Shown: in pieces, positions 10,644-23,592 of the stretch | Position numbering within the stretch: the first letter of the stretch is position 1 | How the letters are laid out: each line of letters starts with the position of its first letter | NCBI GenBank assembly: GCA_964023205.1 | Contig: OZ026847.1 | Span: 1,920,819-1,984,818, forward strand | Length of the DNA stretch: 64,000 nt | Direction: 5' to 3' | Source of the DNA: Lutraria lutraria | Lineage: Eukaryota; Mollusca; Bivalvia; Venerida; Mactridae | The notes under the pieces: generated by a model | Databases searched by the model: none | Told to the model about the DNA's origin: nothing | What the model saw: the letters and a program-made list of their open reading frames with translations, nothing else | Made by a program: the position numbers and the translations under genes

Positions 10644-11988
10644 ATGCGTTTACCAGGAGTTTGCATTTTATTTGCAATATTTATTTACGCGATTTATTCC
10701 GTAGACGGAGCAGCAATGCATGAAGATCTTCAGACTGAAATTGGTAAGATTAACTGTAAACTTGATTTCCGGTTTGCTTGGCCCATTTAATTAATCTATG
10801 AACATCAAATGTCTGCAAAGAAAACCATTGAAATTAATACTAGTATAAGGATCCGTACGTATAACCAGTAAGTCAAAACGCCTCCGTATATCATCAAAGA
10901 AACGCCTCCGTATATCATCAAAGAAACGCCTCCGTATATCATCAAAGAAACGCCTCCGTATATCATCAAAGAAACGCCTCCGTATATCATCAAAGAAACG
11001 CCTCCGTATATCATCAAAGAAACGCCTACATACATGATTGTTTTAATCTCCTCTCGAACTTATTATAGTTTACGGAAGATCTGTGAAGTACTGTGAACAT
11101 AAAGGACTGAGATTGTTGCGACGCTCAAAATTCAAGGATTATGATAACTGCAGTAGATGTACGTGCAAGAATAATGGGCTGTCCTGTTACACGTAAGTAG
11201 ATCTTTATGAGGGTTGTCCCTTAAGTTATATGTAGACTTTTCTCATAATTCCGAACAAAACAGCTAAAGTGATAAAGTATAAAAGTAAGTGATATCGTTG
11301 TCCGTAAACATTTATTGGGCTGTGAGTACTTTGATTTGCTGAGGCATTCAAACGATAGTTTAGCTTTCCTTAGCCGTCACTCGCTCGGCGTGCATGAATT
11401 TTGATGCGGACCAAAGTACTACGTTTCCTACATTCGCCATGCAAATGTTAACTTGAATAAAACCTAGATCCCGTTCCATGCTGCACTGCGTGTCCATGTT
11501 AGACAGTTAGTCCAGTTTCGATGAATACTTTCAGTACTTTGATTACATTTATAACCTCACGAACAGGATTACGTCACCCTTGCTAACAAATTACACTTTA
11601 TCTTGCTTAACTGATCGGTAGTTGTCAGTTATTGCATGATTGTCCTGGTCCGTTTCATTCTTTCCAAAACCTCGTATTTACCAAAACAGAATAATTCTTG
11701 TACGATACTGGCCGTAATACAGAATGGAAGAGATCGATTTGCTTGTATATATGAATTTACTGTTGAACCTCACAAACTGCATGGCTGGAGGAAAGTGCTT
11801 GATAAAATGATGATAATGTATTATTTAAGCACGTGTATTTTATCATTTTCAGCATGTTTCCACTGATGCTGATCCCAGAAGATTCAGAATGCACGTACCA
11901 AATAGTTGGCTGTAAAGTGAAATGGGTAATGAGAAAAGACGAAAAGATTCGATGTCCAAAGGATAAGATTCCAGACATAAATAAATGA
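10644..11988 (+). CDS. Beta-microseminoprotein-like secreted protein, 3 exons
   Basis: Exons are 10644-10743, 11069-11192 and 11853-11988, all with GT-AG introns (GTAAGA/TTATAG and GTAAGT/TTTCAG) of phases 1 and 2. They join into 360 bp: 119 residues plus TGA. Exon 1 is a signal peptide (hydrophobic CILFAIFIYAIY, residues 7-18). The mature part has eight Cys: YCEHKG, then DYDNCSRCTCKNNGLSCYT, then ECTYQIVGCKVKW and KIRCP. The D-N-C-x2-C-x-C...SC-x-T block followed by C-x6-C, a Val/Lys/Trp strand and RKDEKIRC matches the layout of beta-microseminoproteins (PSP94/MSMB family), which are short secreted disulphide-rich proteins; the human protein has ten Cys. A single von Willebrand C-type protein is the main alternative. 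AATAAA follows at 12035. Function in this animal is unknown. Confidence 0.75.
10877..11030. repeat. 24-bp minisatellite in intron 1
   Basis: Six nearly perfect copies of a 24-bp unit (core CGCCTCCGTATATCATCAAA; CCTCCG at 10881, 10905, 10929, 10953, 10977 and 11001) and a degenerate seventh lie just before the exon 2 acceptor region. The unit is a multiple of three, so it produces an open frame with an octapeptide repeat on the minus strand, which is not a gene. Confidence 0.9.
11206..11265 (+). mobile_element. Mariner-like terminal fragment
   Basis: The block TATGAGGGTTGTCCCTTAAG followed by ACTTTTCTCATAATTCCGAA resembles the stretch at 40122. It has the look of a mariner-type end (ACGAGGGTTGTCCATTAAGT in the better copy). 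It lies in intron 2 of the microseminoprotein-like gene. No matching opposite end was found. Confidence 0.5.
11345..11552 (+). repeat. Dispersed repeat family A, copy 2
   Basis: Landmarks are GCCGTCACTCGCTCGGC, CAAAGTACTACGTTTCCTAC, CGCCATGCAAA, CCGTTCCATGCTGCACTGC and ACTTTCAGTACTTTGATT. It matches the copies at 25142 and 26302 over most of its length and sits inside intron 2. Confidence 0.75.
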
Positions 11989-12034
11989 TACAGAAAAACT
12001 CAAATAAGTTGACTTTAATCTAGACACCTTAGTG

Positions 12035-12040
12035 AATAAA
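12035..12040 (+). promoter_or_regulatory. Polyadenylation signal AATAAA
   Basis: The hexamer lies 47 bp after the stop codon of the microseminoprotein-like gene, a normal distance for a short 3' UTR. Confidence 0.6.
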
Positions 12041-12783
12041 GCATGACAAAAAACTAATCTGGTCATTATTACTATGTCTTATTTTCACGGGTCTGATACA
12101 TCGTTTAAATGACATACGACATACGACAAAAATAATTAGGTCACACACCATGGTAAATATGCTTATGACTATGTATCAAAGCTACGTTGGTGTCAACAGT
12201 TCCTGTTTGTAACAAAAATGACATCAAAATGCCGGTAGACAGAAATTTACTAGAAAAAGTATTAAATTTGTCCTTAACAAAACTCAATATTTATGTAAAT
12301 AAGAAAATGAAATATTCGGTGGTGGTTGATGTTGCTTATACTGTGGTTTATTTCTTAATTCACTACACTCATCTAGGTCATCACTACACTCATCTAGGTC
12401 ATTATTGTGCGAAACTGTATTGTCGTCCTGTTCATTTCGATCCTTTTTTGCACCAAGTTCTTAATTTAAATTTCCTGTTTGACCTTGTCCATCGCCATGT
12501 TGCTGCTGTTTCTATTTGAGTGATGTGCCGACATAATTCCATGAAAACTATCATCGTCATTATGATAACCGTATGTTGTAGGCACGGGCAGAGGAGAAAA
12601 CCATGATGTTAAGTTCTCTTAACTAGTTAAGCTTTTATGTTTCTGCAACCTGTTTAATACCAATTCATTCATGTTCATATATCGTTTACCAGACGACGGT
12701 AATTATCTACTGGTTCCTCTTGACGAAATTCGAAATGACGACCACCGAGCTGAAATATAGACTTTTTTGGTCTTCATTTTTAA
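12041..12783. other. Intergenic, non-coding
   Basis: No gene recognised. A 21-bp unit (CACTACACTCATCTAGGTCA plus T) is exactly duplicated in tandem at 12361-12402, which lengthens a chance open frame. Confidence 0.5.
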
Positions 12784-15407
12784 GTATTAGTTATCGTTCA
12801 TATTTTGAATTTTATGGGATATATCACAAGCGACGCGAAGCGGAGCGCAGTGATATGTCGCATAAAATTCATAATATGAACGATAACTGATTTACAGTTT
12901 GTCCTAATTTCTGTCACGTATGCATGTTTTGTCTCGACGATAACTGTCAATCATCACTATATATGTAATTTGACGCCGCCCACAAAGTACCTCCGTTCAG
13001 AGGGAAGTTAAGGTGGAACCAAACGATTGAAATTACGTCGTTTTCGACGTCAAAACGGTCATTTTTACGGTATTTATAGTGCCTCTCTGAAAATATTTAT
13101 CACTCTATCAGTTTATGGAGAAATTTAATGAAATAAATTTATAATAGCGGAGAATAAATTACCTACGCGTAGGTATAAATTTGATGATCATGACTTAATT
13201 ATAAGTCCAAATAAAACGATTTTAAATGTAAAAGTTTAGTGTTTTTTCTTCTCACTTCCAAACTTAAATTATTTTTATTAAAAATCTGCCCGAGGGATTT
13301 TTTTTATTTTCGTCTAGAATAAAGTTTCATGCATCATCTACTGTTCTCGTAAATTTCAAGAAAATCTATCGAGCTGTTTTTATTTTATCCAAGCTTCACT
13401 ATATAGCGTCACCTTACAAAACGCTAATTCGCCTTCAAGAACGTCGTTTGTACAGCGCTATTCTTTCTGTTATAATAATAATACATTTTGTAATAATATC
13501 TTTATTTATAGAAGGTGTACACATTAAGTAAAATATACAAAACATTTGACTTATTTTCAATGCGGCCTTCTGGAAACAAGCAAAATAACATTGAACTAAT
13601 ACATTAGTCATTAAAATGAATGAATGACGGGTTGACTCTCGGTTGGTCTCGGATGAGTGACCTGGCGAAACCTAGCCAAACCAGGAGTACAACCCTGGTG
13701 ATACTGTAGTCATCCACGGCAGTCCTGGATGGACATTGTTGATCCGGCGAACAGATCTGTATTTGTTAAAATGTTTATTACATAATATAACCGGGGGGTT
13801 ACCGGGAAAATATTAAGAACCGGCTAAATCCTTGAAATTACGGGGCAGAACCGAAGTAGGTCCGGTGTTGTACCCTGGCTGTACAATGATATACACTAGG
13901 TATTAGGGTTCCGGATTATTGGTGAGCACTACATGCGAGGTATTTAAGGTCGATACACCGGTTATTTGCCACCGGGAGTCACCAGGACCAGCACTGTGGC
14001 AGTGAGAATCGGGCTTACACTTGAATTCGAACGTTCTGATGACATCATACATTTTACGCATTTCAATCAAATCTGAAACAACGGACTCGTTTGTTTTAAT
14101 CATGTATGTATTTTTCACATACTGTAGCTGTCATCGTCGCTTATATTAAGAATTTATTCTACTCAAAATTTGATAAGGATCATGTCTGGGATATGCTTCA
14201 GAGCGATATCTGGGCGTCCTGTCCAGCCAACATCCACCAGACAGCTCAGAGAGGAACCTCCGGAGGAACGGGCTCGAATCCCACAATTTAAGATTGGACG
14301 GCTCATTAGAAGCATGGGGAGTCGATGTCAGACTGTTTTTGACGCACGAGGACATCAGTCTCAATACTAAAAACAAAAGTTAGCACTTATGCGCATTTTC
14401 CTCAAAGTTTATATTCCCCAGAGATACCCATAAAATGTCTAATTTTGACCCTGTCCTCATTTCGACGCTCGTTACGCTCGAATGATTCAATGTATGAATT
14501 ACATATTGCACTCATGATATACAGATATCTTAAAAACCACTCATTGACTTCGTGGGAGATTGCGTCATTTTAACCAGATACGAATTTTCCATGTTTTTCG
14601 CTCTTTTTTGTTGAATTTAATGCCCGTTTACAACAGAATTTCAGTCAAATACAAGCGGACATCCCATCTTGCCATCGTTCCTTGGTAGTAGTTCCATGGT
14701 TATAATAATTGCTCATAAATACATAGATACATGAATCTTACATTATCATAATCAACCTGAATGTGCATTTTATAAATTATCAACCAGCACCTTATATGTA
14801 TTCAACAATAATACGCTGAGAATAGAATGGATTTGATGCGCTAGACAAGGTTTTCCGATCTAAGCCAGACTAGAATTAAACATGTGCAAGAATCCAAGAA
14901 GTTTGGCAAGAAACAGAACGGTCGAAAACTGTAAATAACGGTGCATAGACCTACTGGTCCAAATTAAAAGAATGGTCAAATAGTACGAAACATTGAAATC
15001 ATGCATTTCTGGGTATTGATAGTTTATATAATAACTAAGACAATACCAGTGCCTCAAGAATAAAACAACCATAGATTTAGAATTCGTCGTAAGCTTAGTG
15101 AAAATCCATTGTTACAGGTAAATATTGGCTCTTATTAACGCATATATATAAAGCACACTGAATGTCTCCGCTTTCTTTTTCAATTTCCGTCTGAACGGAG
15201 TTACTTTGTGGGCGGCGTCAAATTACATCTATAGCGATGAGTGACAGTTTTCGTCGAGTCAAAACATGCATACGTGACAGAAATTAGGACAAACTGTAAA
15301 TCAGTTATCGTTCATATTATGAATTTTATGCGACATATCACTGCGCTCCACTTCGCGTCGCTTGTGATATATCCCATAAAATTCAAAATATGAACGATAA
15401 CTAATAC
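12784..15407. mobile_element. 2.6-kb element with ~220-bp hairpin-forming TIRs
   Basis: 12784-13003 is repeated as a reverse complement at 15187-15407 with only scattered differences. Each TIR starts with its own hairpin: GTTATCGTTCATATT... (12790 on) pairs with ...AATATGAACGATAAC (to 12888) around a GC-rich loop. The outer ends read TA-TTAGTTATCG and CGATAACTAA-TA, compatible with a TA target duplication. The 2.2-kb interior has no transposase-like frame and includes a dispersed repeat (13012-13240). It is a non-autonomous fold-back-type DNA transposon; superfamily unknown. Confidence 0.75.
13012..13240 (+). repeat. Dispersed repeat family B, copy 1
   Basis: This matches the reverse complement of 39430-39647, with shared blocks GGTATTTATAGTGCCTCTCTG, ATTTCATTAAAT and CATTTAAAATCGTTTTA (as read at 39430 on). 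It starts directly inside the left TIR of the enclosing element. Non-coding. Confidence 0.65.
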
Positions 15408-15463
15408 ATGTGGTGAATAGCTCACGTATTCCAACGGTGTTGCTTTTCCAACGACATTACGTG

Positions 15464-18400
15464 AAGCTTTGTTGCAACCAAACTTGTAATAAAAACCAAA
15501 CTTGTAATAATTATTACAAGTCTGGTTTTTATTACAAGTTTGGTTGCAAGGTCCAACCAAACTTGTAATAACCAAACTTGTAATAAAATTTTCAAGTTGA
15601 AGTAAATATTTTACTTTTGCACTCATTAACTTACCAATGTGTTCCGTCCCATTAATTAGCACGTGTTGACCTAATTAAGGTCACTAGCGCTTGAAATGAC
15701 CTTCATTTTTTTCATATTCTATATACCATCTATCTTACAATCAAACTTGTAATAATTATTACAAGTCTGGTTTTTATTACAAGTTTGGTTGCAAGGCCCA
15801 ACCAAACTTGTAATAACCAAACTTGTAATAAAAAATTCAAGTTGAAGTAAGATTTTACTTTTGCACTCATCAACTTACAGATGTGTTCCGCCTCATTGAT
15901 AAGCACGTGTTGACCTAATTAAGCTCACTAGCGCTTGAAATGACCTTCATTTTTTCATATTCAATATACCGTCTATACATACAGTCAAACATGTAATAAT
16001 TATTACAAGTCTGGTTTTTATTACAAGTTTGGTTGCAAGGTCTGACCAAACTTGTAATAACCAAACTTGTAATAAAATTTTCAAGTTGAAGTAAATATTT
16101 TACTTTTGCACTCATTAACTTACCAATGTGTTCCGTCCCATTAATTAGCACGTGTTGACCTAATTAAGGTCACTAGCGCTTGAAATGACCTTCATTTTTT
16201 TCATATTCTATATACCATCTATCTTACAATCAAACTTGTAATAATTATTACAAGTCTGGTTTTTATTACAAGTTTGGTTGCAAGGTCCAACCAAACTTGT
16301 AATAACCAAACTTGTAATAAAATTTTCAAGTTGAAGTAAGATGTTACTTTTGCACTCATTAACTTACCAATGTGTTCCGTCCCATTAATTAGCACGTGTT
16401 GACCTAATTAAGGTCACTAGCGCTTGAAATGACCTTCATTTTTTTCATATTCTATATACCATCTATCTTACAATCAAACTTGTAATAATTATTACAAGTC
16501 TGGTTTTTATTACAAGTTTGGTTGCAAGGCCCAACCAAACTTGTAATAACCAAACTTGTAATAAAAAATTCAAGTTGAAGTAAGATTTTACTTTTGCACT
16601 CATCAACTTACTGATGTGTTCCGCCTCATTAATAAGCACGTGTTGACCTAATTAAGCTCACTAGCGCTTGAAATGACCTTCATTTTTTCATATTCAATAT
16701 ACCATCTATACATACAGTCAAACATGTAATAATTATTACAAGTCTGGTTTTTATTACAAGTTTGGTTGCAAGGTCTGACCAAACTTGTAATAACCAAACT
16801 TGTAATAAAATTTTCAAGTTGAAGTAAATATTTTACTTTTGCACTCATTAACTTACCAATGTGTTCCGTCCCATTAATTAGCACGTGTTGACCTAATTAA
16901 TGTCACTAGCGCTTGAAATGACCTTCATTTTTTTCATATTCTATATACCATCTATCTTACAATCAAACTTGTAATAATTATTACAAGTCTGGTTTTTATT
17001 ACAAGTTTGGTTGCAAGGTCCAACCAAACTTGTAATAACCAAACTTGTAATAAAATTTTCAAGTTGAAGTAAGATTTTACTTTTGCACTCATTAACTTAC
17101 CAATGTGTTCCGTCCCATTAATTAGCACGTGTTGACCTAATTAAGGTCACTAGCGCTTGAAATGACCTTCATTGTTTTCATATTCTATATACCATCTATC
17201 TTACAATCAAACTTGTAATAATTATTACAAGTCTGGTTTTTATTACAAGTTTGGTTGCAAGGCCCAACCAAACTTGTAATAACCAAACTTGTAATAAAAA
17301 ATTCAAGTTGAAGTAAGATTTTACTTTTGCACTCATCAACTTACTGATGTGTTCCGCCTCATTAATAAGCACGTGTTGACCTAATTAAGCTCACTAGCGC
17401 TTGAAATGACCTTCATTTTTTCATATTCAATATACCATCTATACATACAGTCAAACATGTAATAATTATTACAAGTCTGGTTTTTATTACAAGTTTGGTT
17501 GCAAGATCCAACCAAACTTGTAATAACCAAACTTGTAATAAAAATTTTAAGTTGAAGTAAAATTTTACTTTTGCACTCATCAACTTACTGATGTGTTCCG
17601 CCTTATTAATAAGCACGTGTTGACCTAATTAAGGTCACTAGCGCTTGAAATGACCTTCATTTTTTCATATTCAATATACCATCTATACATGCAGTCAAAC
17701 ATGTAATAATTATTACAAGTCTGGTTTTTATTACAAGTTTGGTTGCAAGATCCAACCAAACTTGTAATAACCAAACTTGTAATAAAATTTTCAAGTTGAA
17801 GTAAAATTTCACTTTTGCACATATCAACATACTGATGTGTTCCGCCTTATTAATAAGCACGTGTTGACCTAATTAAGGTCACTAGCGCTTGAAATGACCT
17901 TCATATTTTCATATTCTATATACCATCTATACATGCAGTCAAACATGTAATAATTATTACAAGTCTGGTTTTTATTACAATTTTGGTTGCAAGGCCCAAC
18001 CAAACTTGTAATAACCAAACTTGTAATACAATTTTCAAGTTGATGTAAAATTTTACTTTTGCACTCATTAACTTACCAATGTGTTCCGTCCCGTTAATTA
18101 GCACGTGTTGACCAAATTAAGGTCACTAGCGCTTGAAATGACCTTCATATTTTCATATTCTATATACCATCTATACATGCAGTCAAACATGTAATAATTA
18201 TTACAAGTCTGGTTTTTATTACAATTTTGGTTGCAAGGCCCAACCAAACTTGTAATAACCAAACTTGTAATAAAATTTTCAAGTTGATGTAAGATTTTAC
18301 TTTTGCACTCATTAACTTACCAATGTGTTCCGTCCCGTTAATTAGCACGTGTTGACCAAATTAAGGTCACTAGCGCTTGAAATGACCTTCATTTTTTCAT

Positions 18401-19825
18401 ATTCATTATACCATCTATACATTCATTCAAACATGTAATTATTATTACAAGTCTGGTTTTTATTACAATTTTGGTTGCAAGGCCCAACCAAACTTGTAAT
18501 AACCAAACTTGTAATAAAATTTTCAAGTTGATGTAAGATTTTACTTTTGCACTCATTAACTTACCAATGTGTTCCGTCCCGTTAATTAGCACGTATTGAC
18601 CTCATTAAGGTCACTAGCGCTTGAAATGACCTTCATTTTTTCATATTCATTATACCATCTATACATTCATTCAAACATTTAATTATTATTACAAGTCTGG
18701 TTTTTATTACAAGTTTGGTTGCAAGGTCCAACCAAACTTGTAATAACCAAACTTGTAATAAAATTTTCAAGTTGAAGTAAATATTTTACTTTTGCACTCA
18801 TTAACTTACCAATGTATTCCGTCGCATTAATTAGCACGTGTTGACCTAATTAAGCTCACTAGCGCTTGAAATGACCTTTATATTTTCATATTCTATATAC
18901 CATCTATCTTACAATCAAACTTGTAATAATTATTACAAGTCTGGTTTTTATTACAAGTTTGGTTGCAAGATCCAACCAAACTTGTAATAACCAAACTTGT
19001 AATAAAATGTTAAAGTTGAAGTAAAATTTTACTTTTGCACTCATCAACATACTGATGTGTTCCGCCTTATTAATTATCACGTGTTGACCTAATTAAGGTC
19101 ACTAGCACTTGAAATGAACTTCATTTTTTCATATTCTATGTAACATCTATCATACAATCAAACTTGTAATAATTATTACAAGTCTGGTTTTTATTACAAG
19201 TTTGGTTGCAAGATCCAACCAAACTTGTAATAACCAAACTTGTAATAAAATGTTAAAGTTGAAGTAAAATTTTACTTTTGCACTCATCAACATACTGATG
19301 TGTTCCGCCTTATTAATTAGCACGTGTTGACCTAATTAAGGTCACTAGCACTTGAAATGAACTTCATTTTTTCATATTCTATGTAACATCTATCATACAA
19401 TCAAACTTGTAATAATTATTACAAGTCTGGTTTTTATTACAAGTTTGGTTGCAAGGCCCAACCAAACTTGTAATAACCAAACTTGTAATAAAATTTTCAA
19501 GTTGAAGTAAGATTTTACTTTTGCACTCATCAACTTACTGATGTGTTCCGCCTTATTAATAAGCACGTGTTGACCTAATTAAGGCCACTAGCGCTTGAAA
19601 TGACCTTCATTTTTTCATATTCATTATACCATCTATACATTCATTCAAACATGTAATTATTATTACAAGTCTGGTTTTTATTACAAGTTTGGTTGCAAGA
19701 TCCAACAAAGCTTGTAATAACCAAACTTATAATAAAATTTTCAGGTTGAAGTGATATTTTACTTTTGCGTTCCTTAACCTACTGATGTGTTCCGCCGTAT
19801 TAATTAGCATGTGCCGGCCTAACCA
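15464..19825 (+). repeat. Left arm: 244-bp satellite, about 18 monomers
   Basis: The landmark TGGTTGCAAG/GA recurs at 15541, 15786, 16030, 16275, 16519, 16763, 17008, 17252, 17496, 17740, 17984, 18228, 18472, 18716, 18960, 19203, 19446 and 19690, spaced 243-245 bp. Each monomer has the palindrome TTGTAATAATTATTACAA, further inverted AAACTTGTAATAA/TTATTACAAGTTT pairs, an E-box CACGTG (varied in a few), and TGACCTAATTAAGGTCA. The last monomer (after 19690) is the most diverged. Frames of 62-78 codons that recur here are satellite by-products. Confidence 0.95.
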
Positions 19826-22800
19826 ATTTCTTTGGAAACAACTTTTTTATATGAGAGAAAGCAGGGTCTATATGGAATTTTATTCTGAAATTTCTAAAAA
19901 AAAAGTGCAAATATGAAAAGTATCATCAAAAGGTATCTCAAAATATCTTATAATAGAAAATGTTCTGTAATCTCGAGAATATCGGGAACGAAGTAAATAA
20001 GATTAAAGACATAGCATATTTCAAGTTCATTGCAATCGCTTCATGGATATGGAAGAAGTTCGCTTAAAAAACTTGTGATAATGTATGCGGGCGGACCGAC
20101 CGACCAACCGACCGACTCCAATACACCCCCTCTCAAACTTCGTTTGCGGTGTACAACAAAATAAAACAAATTCAGTACCTTCAGCTCTTTGATTTGTATA
20201 CACAAATTTAACTGTATATAAACCGTCTGTACTCAACTTCTGACACTGTGTCATTATGTAATCTCTCTACACTGAGATTGTGGCACTACTTTTGTGAATG
20301 AAACTATTTTCAGCATGCAGTAAATCTTATTACCTGGACAGATTATGAATGAACTTTGGTGTGGATGAACACTTATTTATCATACTTTTTAATTTTACTG
20401 TTTAAATCGCAAAAATATTTTACCTGCTTTCAAAATAGACAGAATTTTGCAAAATATCTCCAACTTTTATCAAAAACGTCTGCAATGTATTCTTATACAA
20501 CAAATGGTACTATTTTTCAAGGCGGATGAGAGGCGTCACTGTTTTGTTAAAACAAAATTAGGTATATACCTGTAGGAACTTTGTTTCTAAAAATGGTACT
20601 TTTTCAGACGTCAACGTACCCTAAAAATTCAAAGTACTGAAAGTGCGGTCGGATCTTGATTTTTCCATATGAGACAAGTCGCTGGTGTAGCTCGCAACAC
20701 AACAATGACTGTTAGGAGAAATCCTCAATTGGGAACTGTACAGTCGATGGATATTCGTGCTTAGGAATTAAAATACACTATCTCAATATTGCCATCTATT
20801 TATGAACATATTCTAATATTCATATACCAAATTTCACCAACCTTGCATGAAGGTTATCTAAGTTATCATATGTTTCGATTTTTTTCATGTAGCCCATTAT
20901 CCAGCCAATAATTTTCCGAATCTATTGGTACCAAAATTAGCATTGTTATTGACATAGTTACAGATATAATATATACCGAAAAGCTCTTCAAAACACCCCT
21001 TTTTAATAATATATCTTGATTATGACCACATATCAGCCATAAAACACAATTTATGATTTAGTACAATACACAATAATGCTACATGACATTAAAGACAAAA
21101 GCATACTCTTTAACAGCATTCAGTGCACGTGCCATTTATTAAACCAAGAATTGTAAACAGTTCGTCATTTTCTTTTATCTTTTTATTGTTGATCAGCATT
21201 CCTACACTTATTTTCTGATGCATATTGAAAATAATGTTTATTTAACTCCATGTAGAACAACATTAAAGTACAGTCCGTTTTAGTACGAACTGATATGGAA
21301 TTAGGCCGTTATGGTAATGGCCCGTTTTTTAAGTGGGCCGTTTTGACCCGCACTCTTCGGAAACGAGTCGTTATATACGGCGACATTTTCCGATCTCGCT
21401 ACGTAATATACCGACATCGCACGATTTCGCCGACTTCCATTACGATCCTTCTGTCTTAACACCAAAATACCCTTAACACACTGAACCGACTTAGTAAGTG
21501 CAATCAATTTAACAATAACTGTTATTAATAGCTTATTTCCTCGCAAATTTTTGTGTACCGCCATTCTGTTCTCTGCACTTTGACGGGAAAACCGCACATT
21601 CTATTTTAGAATTTATCGAAGTAGATAGTATCGATCGATACGCGTTATGGATATAAAGCCTTAACATTTACATATCATGTCAAAAAGTCACATATAACAC
21701 ACACAACAATAGTAGATTAATGCAAATGCATGCATACGTCTGTAGAGAAATTACTGACCTATTGAGCGAAAGCCGAAAGTAGAACTATTTTATGCAAAAC
21801 TAGGTTTCCGTAGCACACAATAGAGTGAGAGTGGGAACGGGAACCATGACAGTTATGGAGCCCATGTCATCTAAGTAAGTCATCGATAGCTAAGAAAGTT
21901 TCCAAACATTGCATGAACATCTCTTAAGGTATTGGCTAATGCAGAAATGATATATTCAAATGATATTTCCATGGTAACCAAACAAAGCGCCACTTAGCGG
22001 AGCGCAACGTTGTGTGATAATTTTAGCGATAATTCCTCCGTGTTTTCGCGCAAATGAAACTTATTTTAAACTCCAGAAGAAGCTAAAAAGTCGTCGTAAA
22101 AAACAAGATGGAAGTGGCGTTTATCAGAAACACTTATAGATGTAATCTTGATTTGTTTCCTTTGGTCTTACGCATGACACACCGTCACATGTTCGTAGAC
22201 ATTTCTGTCAAGAATGTCCGAAATCTATCCACGTATGACAAAGTTACTGAGCGGACATAAAATAGAATTACCGATTTTTTACCTTTAACCCCTATGTGTG
22301 ACTTTGACCTTCGAGCTACAGCAATTTGGGTTGCACGTGACACATCGTCTAAAGATGGTTAATATTAGTAGTAACTTCTAAGTAAGTGGACACGCCGAAA
22401 AGACCAAAATTATGACCTTAGAACTCTATGTGACCTTCAGCGCTCTGATCTTTATATAAACTGTTATACTGTATACTGAACTTCTGATCTTGTCTCACAT
22501 CTGCGTGTATTTGTTAGTCCTGGACTTCTTTACTGAATGAAACTGTTTTTGGTGTGCTGTAGGGTTACAAATCGTTAGGGCAGAGTTCGTATTATTTGTT
22601 TTACTACCTCTGAAAATCATTCAACATTAAAGCCGAAAACATCAATACAATCGCATATTATTACCATCAAAATGTTAGCACAACGAACAATTTTGCAAAA
22701 TATAATTCATATACGGTAAACATGACGAATATAAATTATTATACGTAATCTAATTTGCCGAAAAATAGTATTTATACTTTTAGCATTTAAAAGAATGGGA

Positions 22801-23592
22801 AAATGGGAAATAATTTGAACAAACTTTGTAGAGGTTCAATAGACAATGGTACACATTAGATATCTAAGCTGTAGGCCCAGAGGATCGGACAAAACGAGTT
22901 TTAAAGTTTTTTGTATCGGTTGCCATGGCAACCAAAGTTTTGGTAGAGCTTCATGGAGGAACATACCTGTAAAGTTTCGTTTAGGTTGGCCAACTGCTTA
23001 AGGGAGATATTTTGTTTAAAGCAATACATGTACCGGTACGGTTCCACCCAATATCGCTATATTTTTTAATTAAATTGATATGGACCATATTGGTATATAG
23101 AATATGAAACAAGAAATGTCTTCAAAATGACAGTCTCGAAGTGTCTTTGATGTTATGATGGAGGATTTTTATTTAATTCCTAAATTGCCGTTATAGTACC
23201 GTGTGAACACCACTTATCACCTAGCAGTCAAATTAGGGCACGCATTAAAATGTTGATATTAGGTCAGCTAAATAAATTACGCATTTACTCATATCTACTG
23301 TCTATCAATTCAAATAAATGTAAAATGTTTATCAGGAACGGTTTATAACTTTATTTCGACCGCAGAAGAATACATTTTCGTATATTTTTACTTTCTAAAT
23401 TTCACAACCAAAAGAAGTACACATTAAACAACACAAATTCACTATAAGTTGGCGTGGTCTTGATTTTCTACGCTTGTAGATTTCACCCAAAGGGTCAAAG
23501 AGTTTCCACAGAATCATCAGAATAATTAATACGTCATGCCAAGAAATATAGATAAAAAGTGAGGTTAGACACCTTCGCTAAAAAGCAGATAA
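19826..23592. other. Core of the fold-back element, no gene recognised
   Basis: No domain-bearing frame on either strand. It has a GACC-type microsatellite near 20095-20117 and unstructured AT-rich DNA. A 98-codon frame on the minus strand at 21301-21597 shows no known motif. Any transposase must have been lost, or be supplied elsewhere. Confidence 0.5.

Noticed and set aside
10805..11035. Minus-strand frame with an octapeptide repeat
   Set aside because: Produced by the 24-bp minisatellite in an intron of a plus-strand gene.
12187..12519. 110-codon forward frame after the microseminoprotein-like gene
   Set aside because: No motif; its length is helped by a 21-bp tandem duplication, and no start or splice context is convincing.
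14265..14290. tRNA B-box-like GGCTCGAATCCC
   Set aside because: No A-box or foldable tRNA or SINE structure around it.
15312..18592. Recurring 62-116-codon frames beginning MLINGTEHIGKL on the minus strand (and on + at 23627-25058)
   Set aside because: They are by-products of the satellite monomer; they track the repeat period, differ by frame and have no domain.
15541..19690. Regular spacing of near-identical palindromic repeats suggesting a CRISPR array
   Set aside because: The period is 244 bp with the whole monomer conserved and no unique spacers; it is a eukaryotic satellite.
21301..21597. 98-codon minus-strand frame as the fold-back element's transposase
   Set aside because: Too short, no DDE or other catalytic motif, no similarity I recognise.
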